Shown: positions 1 to 7,383 of the stretch, piece after piece | Numbering within the stretch: the first letter of the stretch is position 1 | Layout: each line of letters opens with the position of its first letter | Source: Woodsholea maritima DSM 17123 | GTDB taxonomy: Bacteria > Pseudomonadota > Alphaproteobacteria > Caulobacterales > Maricaulaceae | Length of the DNA stretch: 64,000 bases | Assembly: GCF_000382325.1 (NCBI RefSeq) | Contig: NZ_KB908057.1 | Location: 302,783-366,782, forward strand | Direction of reading: 5' to 3' | The notes under the pieces: generated by a model | The model's database searches: none | Told to the model about the DNA's origin: nothing | Seen by the model: only the letters and a program-made list of their open reading frames with translations | Translations under genes and position numbers: made by a program

Positions 1-154
1 TGCCGCCCAGATCGTGGGCCAGGGTTTCACCCGCCTCGCTATCAATATCAGCAATGACGACTTTCAGGCCCTCTTCGATGAAGCGCCGTGCGCAGGCCGC
101 ACCAATGCCTTTGGCTCCACCGGTAACGATAGCGACGCGATCAGAAGCTGCCAT
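1..154 (-). CDS. SDR family oxidoreductase, N-terminal part
   Basis: This is the first 51 codons of a gene that runs off the left edge of the window. The start is the ATG at 152-154. The visible protein opens with a beta strand and the glycine-rich nucleotide-binding motif TGGAKGIG (residues 11-18). It continues to a second strand, VVIADID, whose acidic end would bind the NAD(P) ribose. That is the standard Rossmann N-terminus of a classical short-chain dehydrogenase/reductase. The catalytic Ser-Tyr-Lys part lies outside the window, so the substrate cannot be named. Confidence 0.85.
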   Translation of the reverse strand, partial: MAASDRVAIVTGGAKGIGAACARRFIEEGLKVVIADIDSEAGETLAHDLGG

Positions 155-235
155 GGAGTATGATCCTTTAACGCGAGGGGAGGAGGTGCCCAGGGGTCTC
201 ACAGACCCGAAGCGGCGAGGATGAGCGTTTTATCC

Positions 236-269
236 GTCAAAAACAAGGGCTCGTCGAAGCGAGCCCTTG
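236..269 (-). terminator. Rho-independent terminator
   Basis: A perfect 10-bp stem (244-253 with 260-269) closes a 6-nt loop. Read on the minus strand it is followed by a run of T. It lies about 30 bp after the stop codon of the TPR gene and would end that transcript before the SDR gene. Confidence 0.8.
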
Positions 270-297
270 TATAGATATCCCTTGTCCGCCGTCAAGC

Positions 298-1161
298 TTA
301 GAGGCCTTGGATCCGGCGATAGTCTTGCGAGATTTGAAGATCCTCTGGATCGGCTTCATAAGCCCGCGCATAGAGTTGGTGGGCTTCTTCGGTGCGCCCG
401 ATTTGTTCTAAGGCCGCCGCTTTGGAGTGAATAATAGCCGCTGACTGCGGATCGGCATCCAGCGCCGCATCGCAGATGGACAGCCCCTCAGAGGCGCGTT
501 GATCCTTCACTAGGGCCCAGCACAGCGCATTCAGGCTGTCGGCGGCATCGGGCTCAATCGCGACGGCTTCTTGGGCGTCAGTGACGGCGCGCCCGGTCAG
601 GCCCGCCTCAATCAGGGCGGCGGAGCGACCAATCCAGCCGGGCGCGTAATTCGGCTCCAAGCGCACAGCCTGATCAAAGGCGGCCACGGCTTCAGGGCCC
701 TCTTCCAGCTCCAGATGGGCAGAGCCCAGCATCAAATACAGGAAGGCATCATGGGGCACTTGGCGCGCGGCGATTTGCAAATCGCCCAGCGCATCTTCAT
801 AGCGGCCCAATTGCATATAGGCCGCGCCGCGATTGCGCCGCACCAGCACATTCTCGCTATTGCCATCATGATCGGCGATCAAGGCCAGAACCTGATTATA
901 AGCCATAAGCGCGTCTTGGGCATCACCCTTGACCAGATAGGCCGCGCCCAGGCGCGCGCGCAGCTCGGCTTCCTGCGTCCATTCATATTGGCGCTGGGTC
1001 AAGCAGGCGCGAAAAGCGGCAATCGCACCTTCGGCCTCTTCTTGCGACAAAGCCTCATAGCCTTGCGGGCACAGCTGGGCGCGGGTCTCAGCATTTTGCG
1101 CCCAGCCGGGGGCGGTTATCACAGCGCAGGCGAGGCCGAGCGCCGCTAAAAAACGTAACAT
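298..1161 (-). CDS. Secreted TPR-repeat protein
   Basis: The 287-residue protein starts with a hydrophobic signal peptide ending near AQN, which suggests export to the periplasm. The rest is made of tetratricopeptide repeats, recognisable from repeated patterns such as A-Y-N-Q-V-L-A and AFDQAVRLEPNYAPGW. TPR arrays normally hold protein partners, so the molecular role is open. The start at 1161 is preferred over an upstream in-frame ATG at 1230 because a GGAGG ribosome-binding site sits just before it and because it places the signal peptide at the N-terminus. The gene stands alone and has its own terminator. Confidence 0.85.
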   Translation of the reverse strand: MLRFLAALGLACAVITAPGWAQNAETRAQLCPQGYEALSQEEAEGAIAAFRACLTQRQYEWTQEAELRARLGAAYLVKGDAQDALMAYNQVLALIADHDGNSENVLVRRNRGAAYMQLGRYEDALGDLQIAARQVPHDAFLYLMLGSAHLELEEGPEAVAAFDQAVRLEPNYAPGWIGRSAALIEAGLTGRAVTDAQEAVAIEPDAADSLNALCWALVKDQRASEGLSICDAALDADPQSAAIIHSKAAALEQIGRTEEAHQLYARAYEADPEDLQISQDYRRIQGL

Positions 1162-1334
1162 AAGCACCCCCTCCTTCGAGGGTTTAAAGTTATTCAGGCA
1201 TAAGGTGGTATGAGATGGCGAAAAACTCAATGGGGATTTGATAAAAGGGTGTCAAAACTGTCATCAAACCTTTGTGTGGAGGGCGTGCCACTCGCAAAAC
1301 CGTCTTATATGCCCCTCTATAACGCATGAGGCAT

Positions 1335-1363
1335 TAAAAAAGGGGCCATCTGATGACAGCCCC
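1335..1363 (-). terminator. Rho-independent terminator
   Basis: On the minus strand a short GC stem (GGGGC with GCCCC, 1359-1363 and 1342-1346) is followed by six T. It sits 35 bp after the stop of the small DUF465 gene. Confidence 0.6.
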
Positions 1364-1397
1364 TCGTTGATTTTATGATGCTTGGTGGGAAGGATCG

Positions 1398-1568
1398 TCA
1401 GGCGCGATGTCGCAGAGCCTCGATCTCTTCCTTAATTCGCAATTTCTGTTTTTTGAGCTTCGAGAGTTGAAGGGTATCGGCAGCGGGGTGTTTGAGTTCT
1501 TCTGAGATCGCGGTTTCCAGACGGGCGTGCTTGGCATCGAGTTCACGAATACGCGCTTCAGCAGGCAT
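1398..1568 (-). CDS. DUF465 family small protein
   Basis: This 56-residue, highly charged helical protein begins MPAEARIRELDAKH and ends in a basic stretch (KLKKQKLRIKEEIEAL). It matches the pattern of the YdcH/DUF465 family, which has no settled function. The start at 1568 follows a GGGAG ribosome-binding site; an upstream in-frame ATG at 1631 would overlap the ubiX leader and is less likely. A second member of the same family lies at 2881-3090. Coiled-coil propensity is high throughout. Confidence 0.8.
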   Translation of the reverse strand: MPAEARIRELDAKHARLETAISEELKHPAADTLQLSKLKKQKLRIKEEIEALRHRA

Positions 1569-1661
1569 GTAATTCTCCCTTACTGCTATAACGACTACCT
1601 CATTGAACCATCCTATATAGGAATGGATCAACTCACTTTTAATGGCAAAGGTGTCCGAATT

Positions 1662-2279
1662 ATGAAAGAAGCGCAGCGTTTGATCATTGGGGTGTCCGGG
1701 GCGTCGGGGGTGGTCTATGGCCTACGCGCATTCGAGGCGCTGCGCGAAATTGGTGTGGAAACTCATGGGGTTGTTTCAAAGGCGGCGGAGATGACCCTGC
1801 GCTATGAGACCGGTCATTCACCCAGTGAATTTAGCAAGTATGCGGATTATTTATATAAAATGCCCGATGTGGGGGCGCCTATCGCATCGGGCTCATTTAA
1901 AACCCTCGGTATGCTGATTGCTCCATGTTCCGTACGCACCATGTCCGAGATCGCCAGCGGTGTGACGTCCTCCCTGCTGACGCGTGCAGCAGATGTGGTG
2001 CTGAAGGAACGTCGCCGCCTGGTGTTGATGGTGCGCGAAACCCCGTTTCATCTGGGTCATTTACGCACCATGGTGCAGTTGACGCAAATGGGCGCGATTA
2101 TTATGCCGCCTTTGCCCGCATTTTATGCGCACCCCCAGACGATTGAGGATATTGTTGACCAAAGCGTGGGCCGGGCTTTGGATATGTTCGGGCTGGATTG
2201 GGACCAAACCCGGCGCTGGGGTGAGGATTTGACTCAAGGTAAAAGGCCTGCTGCTCGCACCCAGCCTGATAAATCGTGA
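1662..2279 (+). CDS. ubiX: Flavin prenyltransferase UbiX
   Basis: UbiX attaches a dimethylallyl group to FMN to make the prenylated flavin used by the decarboxylase UbiD in ubiquinone synthesis. The 205-residue length is normal for the family. The N-terminus carries the diagnostic LIIGVSGASGVVYG flavin-binding strand and loop. Later come the APCSVRTMSEIASG segment and LVLMVRETPFHLGHLRTM, both family hallmarks. The start at 1662 was chosen because it places the flavin-binding strand at residue 7, as usual; an in-frame ATG at 1623 would add 13 residues. The next gene follows after 8 bp, so the two are probably cotranscribed. Confidence 0.95.
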   Translation: MKEAQRLIIGVSGASGVVYGLRAFEALREIGVETHGVVSKAAEMTLRYETGHSPSEFSKYADYLYKMPDVGAPIASGSFKTLGMLIAPCSVRTMSEIASGVTSSLLTRAADVVLKERRRLVLMVRETPFHLGHLRTMVQLTQMGAIIMPPLPAFYAHPQTIEDIVDQSVGRALDMFGLDWDQTRRWGEDLTQGKRPAARTQPDKS

Positions 2280-2287
2280 AATAAAAC

Positions 2288-2779
2288 GTGATGACGATGA
2301 CACCCCCGACCGGCCTCTGGGACTATGCGCTGGCGCTTTATGGCCGTGAGGGCGTTGCCGAAGCGGCCCTGGCTCTGCAAGACGCCCATGGTTTGGATGT
2401 CAATTGTTTGATCTGGCTGGTTTGGTGTGTCGATCAAGGGCGTGATCCGCGCTCTAAGCTGGATCAAGTCGATGATGTGTCGAGATTCTGGCAAGGTGAG
2501 ATTGTGGAGCCCTTACGCGCGGTTCGTCGGCGGCTAAAGGTGTTGGTCGCGCCCTTCGCGGGTGAGGATAGTCAGGCGCTGCGCCAAAATATCAGCGAGA
2601 TTGAGCTTCAGGCCGAACAGATCGAGCTGATGCGGCTAGAGGCGTTCAGCGCGGATTTGCCCGCGATCTGGGATGAAGATGATCGCCAAGCGCTTTTACG
2701 GCAAGTGCTTTTATCCTATGGGGCACGCTATGGGGCCAGCGTCGGGATTGAAGATTTTCTACAAACGGTTTCCTTATAG
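2288..2779 (+). CDS. TIGR02444/DUF2390 family protein
   Basis: The 163-residue protein has the arrangement LWDYALALYGREGVAEAALALQD followed by LIWLVWCVDQ, which resembles the uncharacterised TIGR02444 family. No catalytic motif is visible and no signal peptide or membrane helix is present. The predicted structure is all helical. The first codon used here is GTG at 2288; ATG codons at 2291 and 2297 are equally possible because the ribosome-binding site is weak. It follows ubiX by 8 bp and is probably in the same transcript. No function is assigned. Confidence 0.75.
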   Translation: MMTMTPPTGLWDYALALYGREGVAEAALALQDAHGLDVNCLIWLVWCVDQGRDPRSKLDQVDDVSRFWQGEIVEPLRAVRRRLKVLVAPFAGEDSQALRQNISEIELQAEQIELMRLEAFSADLPAIWDEDDRQALLRQVLLSYGARYGASVGIEDFLQTVSL

Positions 2780-2880
2780 TGTGAAATCATGTAGTGTGCG
2801 CGCTTACCTCAAGGGAATTGAGCTCCTTGAGGGCGATTTGGACATCCCAAAAGAAAACTAAAAAAGGCAGGTAGGCGCGG

Positions 2881-3090
2881 ATGTTTGGCGACCAAGGTCT
2901 AGATGAATTAAAGAAAAAGCTCGACATCTTGAAAAAGGAACACCGTGCCCTGGATTGTGAGGTTGAGGCCTTGCATGCCAATGGTGTGATGGACCAGCTC
3001 AAAGTCGTGCGCCTGAAAAAGCGCAAGCTCTATTTAAAAGACGAAATTATGCGTCTGGAAGACCAGCTCAACCCGGATATTATCGCCTAA
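2881..3090 (+). CDS. DUF465 family small protein, second copy
   Basis: This 69-residue protein resembles the one encoded at 1398-1568. It has a central acidic/hydrophobic heptad-like stretch (LDELKKKLDILKKEHRALD) and a basic segment VVRLKKRKLYLKDEI, the typical DUF465 end. An AGGTAGG ribosome-binding site sits upstream of the ATG. It faces the convergent diguanylate cyclase gene. Function unknown. Confidence 0.8.
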   Translation: MFGDQGLDELKKKLDILKKEHRALDCEVEALHANGVMDQLKVVRLKKRKLYLKDEIMRLEDQLNPDIIA

Positions 3091-3102
3091 AAAATCTTGA
3101 GA

Positions 3103-3834
3103 TTACGCGGCGGCTTGTTTGCGCGCATACATGGCCGCATCGGCCTGGGCCAGTGCGGCTTCTACCGTTGCGCCCTTTGTCAGGGCATGAACGCCCCACG
3201 CGGTTTTGAGGCTGAACTCAATCCCGTCGTGAGAAATCGTGGTGTTAGCGATGATATTGGCCAGCTCTTGGGCTTTGCGTTCGGCAGCGTTTTGAGGCGT
3301 CAGGGTCAGAACGACGGCAAACTCATCCCCGCCCAAACGCCCAACGGCGTCAGTTTCACGCAAATGCGCGGTTAGAACATCTGACACGGCATGCAGCGCC
3401 GCATCCCCGGCCGCATGGCCATGGGTGTCATTGATCGCTTTAAAGCCGTTTAAATCAAAATAGATGAGCGCTGAGGGCGCATCATGACGCTCTGCCAGGG
3501 ACAAAGCCTTGGAGACTTCGCGGATGAAGGCGCGCCGGTTCAACACGGGCAGCAGCACATCATGATCAGCCAGAGTTTCCAGATCGCGGATCCGTTGGCG
3601 CAAAGCCTCCGTTTCGCGGCGCATCTGGTCAACTTCCCCCATTAAGGAGAGAAGGGCGCGCTGGACATTGGGGGTCAATTCATGCTCGGGCACGCCCATA
3701 ATGCTGGCGGCATCCTGGCTAGAGGCGCTGGAAGACGCGGACGAGCTTCGCCCTTGGTCTTTGATCTTGCGCTCTTTTTGCGTTGAGGACACCGATTGGG
3801 TTCCCGCATAGGGATGACCTGAGCCGACCCGCAT
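3103..3834 (-). CDS. Diguanylate cyclase (GGDEF domain)
   Basis: The protein should make cyclic di-GMP from two GTP. The catalytic signature GGDEF is intact at residues 168-172, preceded by the metal/substrate segment YFDLNGFKAINDTHGH (125-140). An allosteric inhibitory I-site, RETD, sits at 159-162, five residues before GGDEF as in feedback-inhibited enzymes. Residues 60-90 form a likely coiled coil that could drive dimerisation. Residues 20-45 are a serine-rich low-complexity stretch. No receiver, PAS or membrane segment is present, so the input signal is unknown. A good AAAGGA ribosome-binding site supports the start at 3834. The gene is divergent from purE. Confidence 0.93.
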   Translation of the reverse strand: MRVGSGHPYAGTQSVSSTQKERKIKDQGRSSSASSSASSQDAASIMGVPEHELTPNVQRALLSLMGEVDQMRRETEALRQRIRDLETLADHDVLLPVLNRRAFIREVSKALSLAERHDAPSALIYFDLNGFKAINDTHGHAAGDAALHAVSDVLTAHLRETDAVGRLGGDEFAVVLTLTPQNAAERKAQELANIIANTTISHDGIEFSLKTAWGVHALTKGATVEAALAQADAAMYARKQAAA

Positions 3835-3887
3835 GACACCATCCTTTATAAAGCGTAGCCAATTGACCCTAGCATGCCTTTACCCGG

Positions 3888-3919
3888 TTAAGAAAGCGTC
3901 AAGCTTAATGAGATCTTAG
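3888..3919. promoter_or_regulatory. Possible tandem CtrA-like half-site pairs
   Basis: The spacer between the diguanylate cyclase and purE holds TTAA-N7-TCAA (3888-3902), then after two bases TTAA-N7-TTAG (3905-3919). Both are near matches to the TTAA-N7-TTAA pattern bound by the cell-cycle regulator CtrA in Caulobacterales. The match is imperfect and AT-rich spacers produce such patterns by chance. Confidence 0.3.
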
Positions 3920-3998
3920 CCTCATATTCGATTTGACTTGACCTTATAGCGTTGATGAGTAATCTCCCGCGCTTCCTTTTCTAGCGGAGTGAGCGGTT

Positions 3999-4502
3999 TT
4001 GACCTTTGATCTGACGCAAAAATCGGCCCCGATAGCCATTGTTATGGGCTCTCGTTCGGATTGGCCGACCCTGCAAGAGGCCGCAAAGGTGCTCGACCAG
4101 CTGGGTGCGGACTATGAGGCTATGGTCGTCTCCGCCCACCGTACGCCCAAGCGCATGTATGATTTCGCTGAAACCGCCAGGGCGCGCGGTGTGAAAGTGA
4201 TTATCGCCGGTGCTGGCGGCGCGGCGCACTTGCCCGGCATGATCGCTGCGCTGACCGTGTTACCGGTTTTGGGTGTGCCGGTGCAGTCCAAGACCCTGTC
4301 TGGACTTGATAGCCTGTTGTCGATTGCCCAAATGCCAGGCGGCGTGCCGGTGGGCACGTTGGCGATTGGCAATGCGGGCGCGAAGAATGCTGGCCTGATG
4401 GCGGCGTCTATCGTGGGCTTGTCTGATGAGGCCTTGATGGCGCGTCTGGAGGCCTATCGCGCGGCACAAACCGAGAGCGTTCAGCTCTCTGTAGAGGATT
4501 AG
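3999..4502 (+). CDS. purE: N5-carboxyaminoimidazole ribonucleotide mutase PurE
   Basis: PurE moves the carboxyl group of N5-CAIR to give CAIR in purine synthesis. The 167-residue protein shows the phosphate-binding motif VMGSRSDW, the [10 protein letters not shown] segment with the catalytic His, and [12 protein letters not shown], all conserved in class I PurE. The apparent start is TTG at 3999, with a GGAG ribosome-binding site about 10 bases upstream. The first ATG in frame (4044) lies inside the conserved MGSRSD motif and would remove the first beta strand, so TTG is preferred. purK follows after 10 bp, a standard pair. Confidence 0.96.
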   Translation: MTFDLTQKSAPIAIVMGSRSDWPTLQEAAKVLDQLGADYEAMVVSAHRTPKRMYDFAETARARGVKVIIAGAGGAAHLPGMIAALTVLPVLGVPVQSKTLSGLDSLLSIAQMPGGVPVGTLAIGNAGAKNAGLMAASIVGLSDEALMARLEAYRAAQTESVQLSVED

Positions 4503-4512
4503 AACACAAACG

Positions 4513-5613
4513 ATGAGCACATCTTCAAACGGGGCGCAATCGGTGCTGGCCCCGGGCGCATGTATTGGCATTTTGGGCGGTGGGCAATTGGGCCGCATGC
4601 TGGCCATAGCTGGCGCGCGTTTAGGGTTTGATGTGCACATCTATACGCCTGAGGATCACGCGCCCGCCTCGCGTGTAGCCGCGCATACCGTGAAGGGGGC
4701 TTATGATGATCTCGACGCAGTACGCGCTTTTGCGCGCGGCGTTGATGTCGTGACGTATGAGTTTGAAAATGTGCCGGTGGAAACTGCGGCGGCGGCGGCG
4801 GAATGCGCGCCCGTACGCCCCGGCGCACGCGCCCTGGAAGTCGCCCAAGATCGCCTGGTCGAGAAAAGCTTCTTAAACGAGGCTGGCATTGCCACCGTCC
4901 CGTTTCGCGCCGTGGAGTGTGTCAGCGATCTGGAGCGCGCGATGGCGGCGCTGGGTGTGCCCTCAATCCTTAAAACCCGCCGCTTTGGCTATGATGGTAA
5001 AGGTCAGGCCCGTCTGAAGGCGGGATCCAGCGCTGAGGCGGCCTTTGCGGAGATTGGCGCGCAGAGCGCGATCTTGGAAGGCTTCGCGGCCTTTGAACGC
5101 GAAGTGTCCATCGTGGCCGCGCGCGGCCTGGATGGCGCGGTTAAAGCCTATACCCTGGCGGAAAACGAGCATGAGGGCGGGATTTTGCGCCGCTCCATCG
5201 CGCCGACCCCGGCCCAAGCGCGTTTGGGCGCGAAAGCCGAAGCGATTGCCACCACTATTCTCACCCAGCTTGATTATGTCGGTGTGCTGGCCGTTGAGTT
5301 CTTCGTGCTGGCGGGCGATCAATTGCTGGTCAATGAAATTGCCCCGCGTGTGCATAATACCGGCCATTGGACGATGGATGCCTGCGCGTGCGATCAGTTT
5401 GAACAGCATATGCGCGCGGTCGCGGGCTGGCCGCTGGGCGATACCAGTGCGCATTCAGCCGCTGAGATGGTCAATCTGATCGGGGAAGACGCCGCCGATT
5501 GGCTCACCTTGGCGCAGGAGCCCCAAGCCGTCCTCCACCTTTATGGCAAGACTGAAATCCGTGCGGGCCGCAAAATGGGGCATTTAAACCGCTTAAAGCC
5601 GCTTCGCGATTAA
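4513..5613 (+). CDS. purK: N5-carboxyaminoimidazole ribonucleotide synthase PurK
   Basis: PurK uses ATP and bicarbonate to make N5-CAIR from AIR, the substrate of PurE encoded just upstream. The 366-residue protein has the N-terminal ILGGGQLGRML motif, an ATP-grasp core with LKTRRFGYDGKGQ, and the metal-binding VNEIAPRVHNTGHWT segment. The length is normal for the family. Its last four bases overlap the end of the convergent GNAT gene. Confidence 0.96.
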   Translation: MSTSSNGAQSVLAPGACIGILGGGQLGRMLAIAGARLGFDVHIYTPEDHAPASRVAAHTVKGAYDDLDAVRAFARGVDVVTYEFENVPVETAAAAAECAPVRPGARALEVAQDRLVEKSFLNEAGIATVPFRAVECVSDLERAMAALGVPSILKTRRFGYDGKGQARLKAGSSAEAAFAEIGAQSAILEGFAAFEREVSIVAARGLDGAVKAYTLAENEHEGGILRRSIAPTPAQARLGAKAEAIATTILTQLDYVGVLAVEFFVLAGDQLLVNEIAPRVHNTGHWTMDACACDQFEQHMRAVAGWPLGDTSAHSAAEMVNLIGEDAADWLTLAQEPQAVLHLYGKTEIRAGRKMGHLNRLKPLRD

Positions 5614-6086
5614 GCCGCGGTTTCGGTCTTGGGTTTGCGAATGAAGACCAGGCGGTCTTCATTCTCGCGGTAATAGCCCTTTTCCAGGCGATCTTCGTGA
5701 AAGCCAAAGCGCGCGATCAGATTATGCATCGGCATATTATTGGTGTCGGTTGTCAATTCGACCGTGATCGCCTTTTTATCAAACAGCATGCATACCGGCT
5801 CTAATAATGCCCCGCCTACGCCCTTGCCGCGACAGCCCTCAGCTAGCAGCAGTTTATGCAGGTAATAATAGCGCGGCTTGATGGTGGGAAACGTGATCAC
5901 AAAGCCCAAAAGCGCCCCGCCGGGTGCGCGTGCCACAAAAGTCAGGGCATAATCAACCCAATGGCGCCAGACATGTTCGCCATCGGCGACATAATCGGCA
6001 TTGCGGTTTTTCGCCCAACCGGTCCGGTCAAGCGCTGCAATCTCCAGAAAATCGCTGCGTTCGGCGCGAGTGACGACAACATCCAT
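5610..6086 (-). CDS. GNAT family N-acetyltransferase
   Basis: The 158-residue protein has the GNAT fold pattern. Motif A appears as CRGKGVGGALLEPVC, which holds the acetyl-CoA pyrophosphate. A later strand-helix segment NMPMHNLIARFGFHED matches the usual C-terminal part. The acceptor substrate cannot be told. It follows the COQ9 gene by 3 bp, so the two form an operon; its 3' end overlaps purK by 4 bp on the opposite strand. Confidence 0.88.
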   Translation of the reverse strand: MDVVVTRAERSDFLEIAALDRTGWAKNRNADYVADGEHVWRHWVDYALTFVARAPGGALLGFVITFPTIKPRYYYLHKLLLAEGCRGKGVGGALLEPVCMLFDKKAITVELTTDTNNMPMHNLIARFGFHEDRLEKGYYRENEDRLVFIRKPKTETAA

Positions 6087-6089
6087 GAT

Positions 6090-6758
6090 TTACGCCCGCC
6101 GTCCAAAACCATAGCGCAGCTTGGCCGCGAACGCAGGTAGGTCTGGAAGGCTCGCCTGAACCTTACGGATCTGGGCCTTGGTCTTTTCGATCTGCATGAC
6201 GTTTTCGATGCGTCGATCGAGATAGGCGCGGGTCTTGGGCTTGGCCGGGTCGCTTTCATTGAGCCATTGCGTCAAGGTAGAGAGATAGACCCCAGCCAAG
6301 GTCGCACGCTTGGAATAGAAATTCCCATCGGTGGAGGTATCGCCAATGGCCCGCCAAATCATGTCACAGGTCGCCCATGTCATGACGCTGGCCCGGCTGA
6401 GCCCATCAGGCAGAAGCAGGCGCGCACGCGCACGCTCGGCGGCTTCCTCCTCACCGGCCAGCTGATCCAGGCGGATCATGACCGCTGCAGCGATTTTATC
6501 GCGGATGCGGTTGGGAATCGGTCCGTCTTCGATCATCACGCGCGCGTCTTCGTCGGCAATGCGCGACCAGGTGTGGATCAGATCCAAAACGCCGTCAGGG
6601 CAATAAAGCTCGACTTCACCGTCGCTTAGCCCGGCTTCACGCGCCGCATGGGTCAGGGTTTTCGCGCTCCAGCCTTCGAAGGCGGCTTCGGGCAAAGCGG
6701 CTTCTAACAGGGATCTGCGAGCTTTTTCAGCGTGGGGGAAGCAATTTTCATTTTTCAT
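6090..6758 (-). CDS. COQ9 family protein
   Basis: COQ9 proteins bind isoprenoid lipids and help ubiquinone synthesis, in eukaryotes by working with COQ7. The 222-residue protein resembles alphaproteobacterial COQ9: a TetR-like N-terminal helical part (LLEAALPEAAFEGWSAKTL, AAREAGLS) followed by the typical TWATCDMIWRAIGDTSTDGNFYSKR segment in the middle. This latter segment with W-R-A-G-D-x-S-x-D-x-N-x-Y-x-K-R is diagnostic. A GGGAG site precedes the ATG. It is divergent from rpsU, an arrangement commonly seen in Alphaproteobacteria. Confidence 0.92.
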   Translation of the reverse strand: MKNENCFPHAEKARRSLLEAALPEAAFEGWSAKTLTHAAREAGLSDGEVELYCPDGVLDLIHTWSRIADEDARVMIEDGPIPNRIRDKIAAAVMIRLDQLAGEEEAAERARARLLLPDGLSRASVMTWATCDMIWRAIGDTSTDGNFYSKRATLAGVYLSTLTQWLNESDPAKPKTRAYLDRRIENVMQIEKTKAQIRKVQASLPDLPAFAAKLRYGFGRRA

Positions 6759-7026
6759 GGTATACTCCCTATAGGCGCTTTATCGTGAAACGTCATCTTT
6801 TGTGGGCGCGTCTGTGCGGTTGGGTCACACCCGAACGCCACAAGACGAGCCTAAAACACGTTTCGACTCCGTTACGATATAGACAAGTGTGTGACGGTCT
6901 GGTAAAGCGCGCGCCTTACTTAAGCGATCTCAAGCGCGGACCTCGGGAGCGAGTGGCTTCCAGTGACCGCACTGAAGTCTTTAACTCGCACCTCTTGGTG
7001 CATTGCAGAACTAGGGAGAGAGTACC
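6759..7026 (+). promoter_or_regulatory. rpsU/COQ9 divergent spacer with rpsU leader
   Basis: This 268-bp spacer separates the divergent COQ9 and rpsU genes. Just ahead of the rpsU ribosome-binding site (AGGGAGAG, 7013-7020) there is a perfect hairpin, GCACC-TCTT-GGTGC (6988-7001). The segment 6930-6987 is rich in local complementarity. Ribosomal protein leaders are often regulatory, but no known leader family was recognised here. No clear promoter hexamers were identified. Confidence 0.4.
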
Positions 7027-7263
7027 ATCGTTCAGATCGTCGTGCGCGATAACAACGTTGAGCAAGCGCTCAAAGCGTTGAAAAAGAAAATGCAGCGTGA
7101 AGGCACCTTCCGCGAGATGAAGCGCCGTAACCACTTCGAAAAGCCCTCTGAAAAACGCGCACGCCAAAAAGCTGAAGCGATCCGCCGTGCTCGCAAATTG
7201 GCCCGTAAGCGCGCTCAGCGCGAAGGCTTGATTCCCAAGCGTGCCAAGACTGGCCGCCGTTAA
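7027..7263 (+). CDS. rpsU: 30S ribosomal protein S21, apparent ATC start
   Basis: S21 is a small basic protein of the 30S subunit involved in initiation. The body is unmistakable: [21 protein letters not shown], then [20 protein letters not shown] and a basic tail. In relatives the protein begins M-V-Q-(I/V)-x-V-R-D-N-N. Here the codons are ATC GTT CAG ATC GTC GTG CGC GAT, so the position of the usual ATG is ATC (7027). A strong AGGGAGAG site ends 6 bases before it. The first ordinary start, GTG at 7042, would drop five conserved residues and put the ribosome-binding site 21 bases away. The coordinates assume ATC initiation (78 residues); a sequencing error is the main alternative. Confidence 0.85.
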   Translation: MVQIVVRDNNVEQALKALKKKMQREGTFREMKRRNHFEKPSEKRARQKAEAIRRARKLARKRAQREGLIPKRAKTGRR

Positions 7264-7302
7264 GTCTAGCCGCGCTCTATAGCGGTCGCTTATGCTGGAA
7301 CT

Positions 7303-7340
7303 AAAAATACCGCGCTGAGAGAGCTCAGTGCGGTATTTTT
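7303..7340. terminator. Bidirectional Rho-independent terminator
   Basis: A 17-bp stem with one wobble pair and a 4-nt AGAG loop is flanked by A5 on the left and T5 on the right. It lies between the convergent ends of rpsU and the AhpD-like gene and can serve both. Confidence 0.9.
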
Positions 7341-7383
7341 CGTATCTGTATGTCGCTAACGCGCTGGGCGCAGAACGATCCGA

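Noticed and set aside
571-1149. Long plus-strand frame opposite the TPR gene
   Set aside because: It is antisense to a gene with clear TPR repeats; the translation has no family pattern and arises from codon bias.
2673-2861. Short plus-strand frame overlapping the TIGR02444 gene
   Set aside because: It overlaps the end of a better supported gene in another frame and has no ribosome-binding site.
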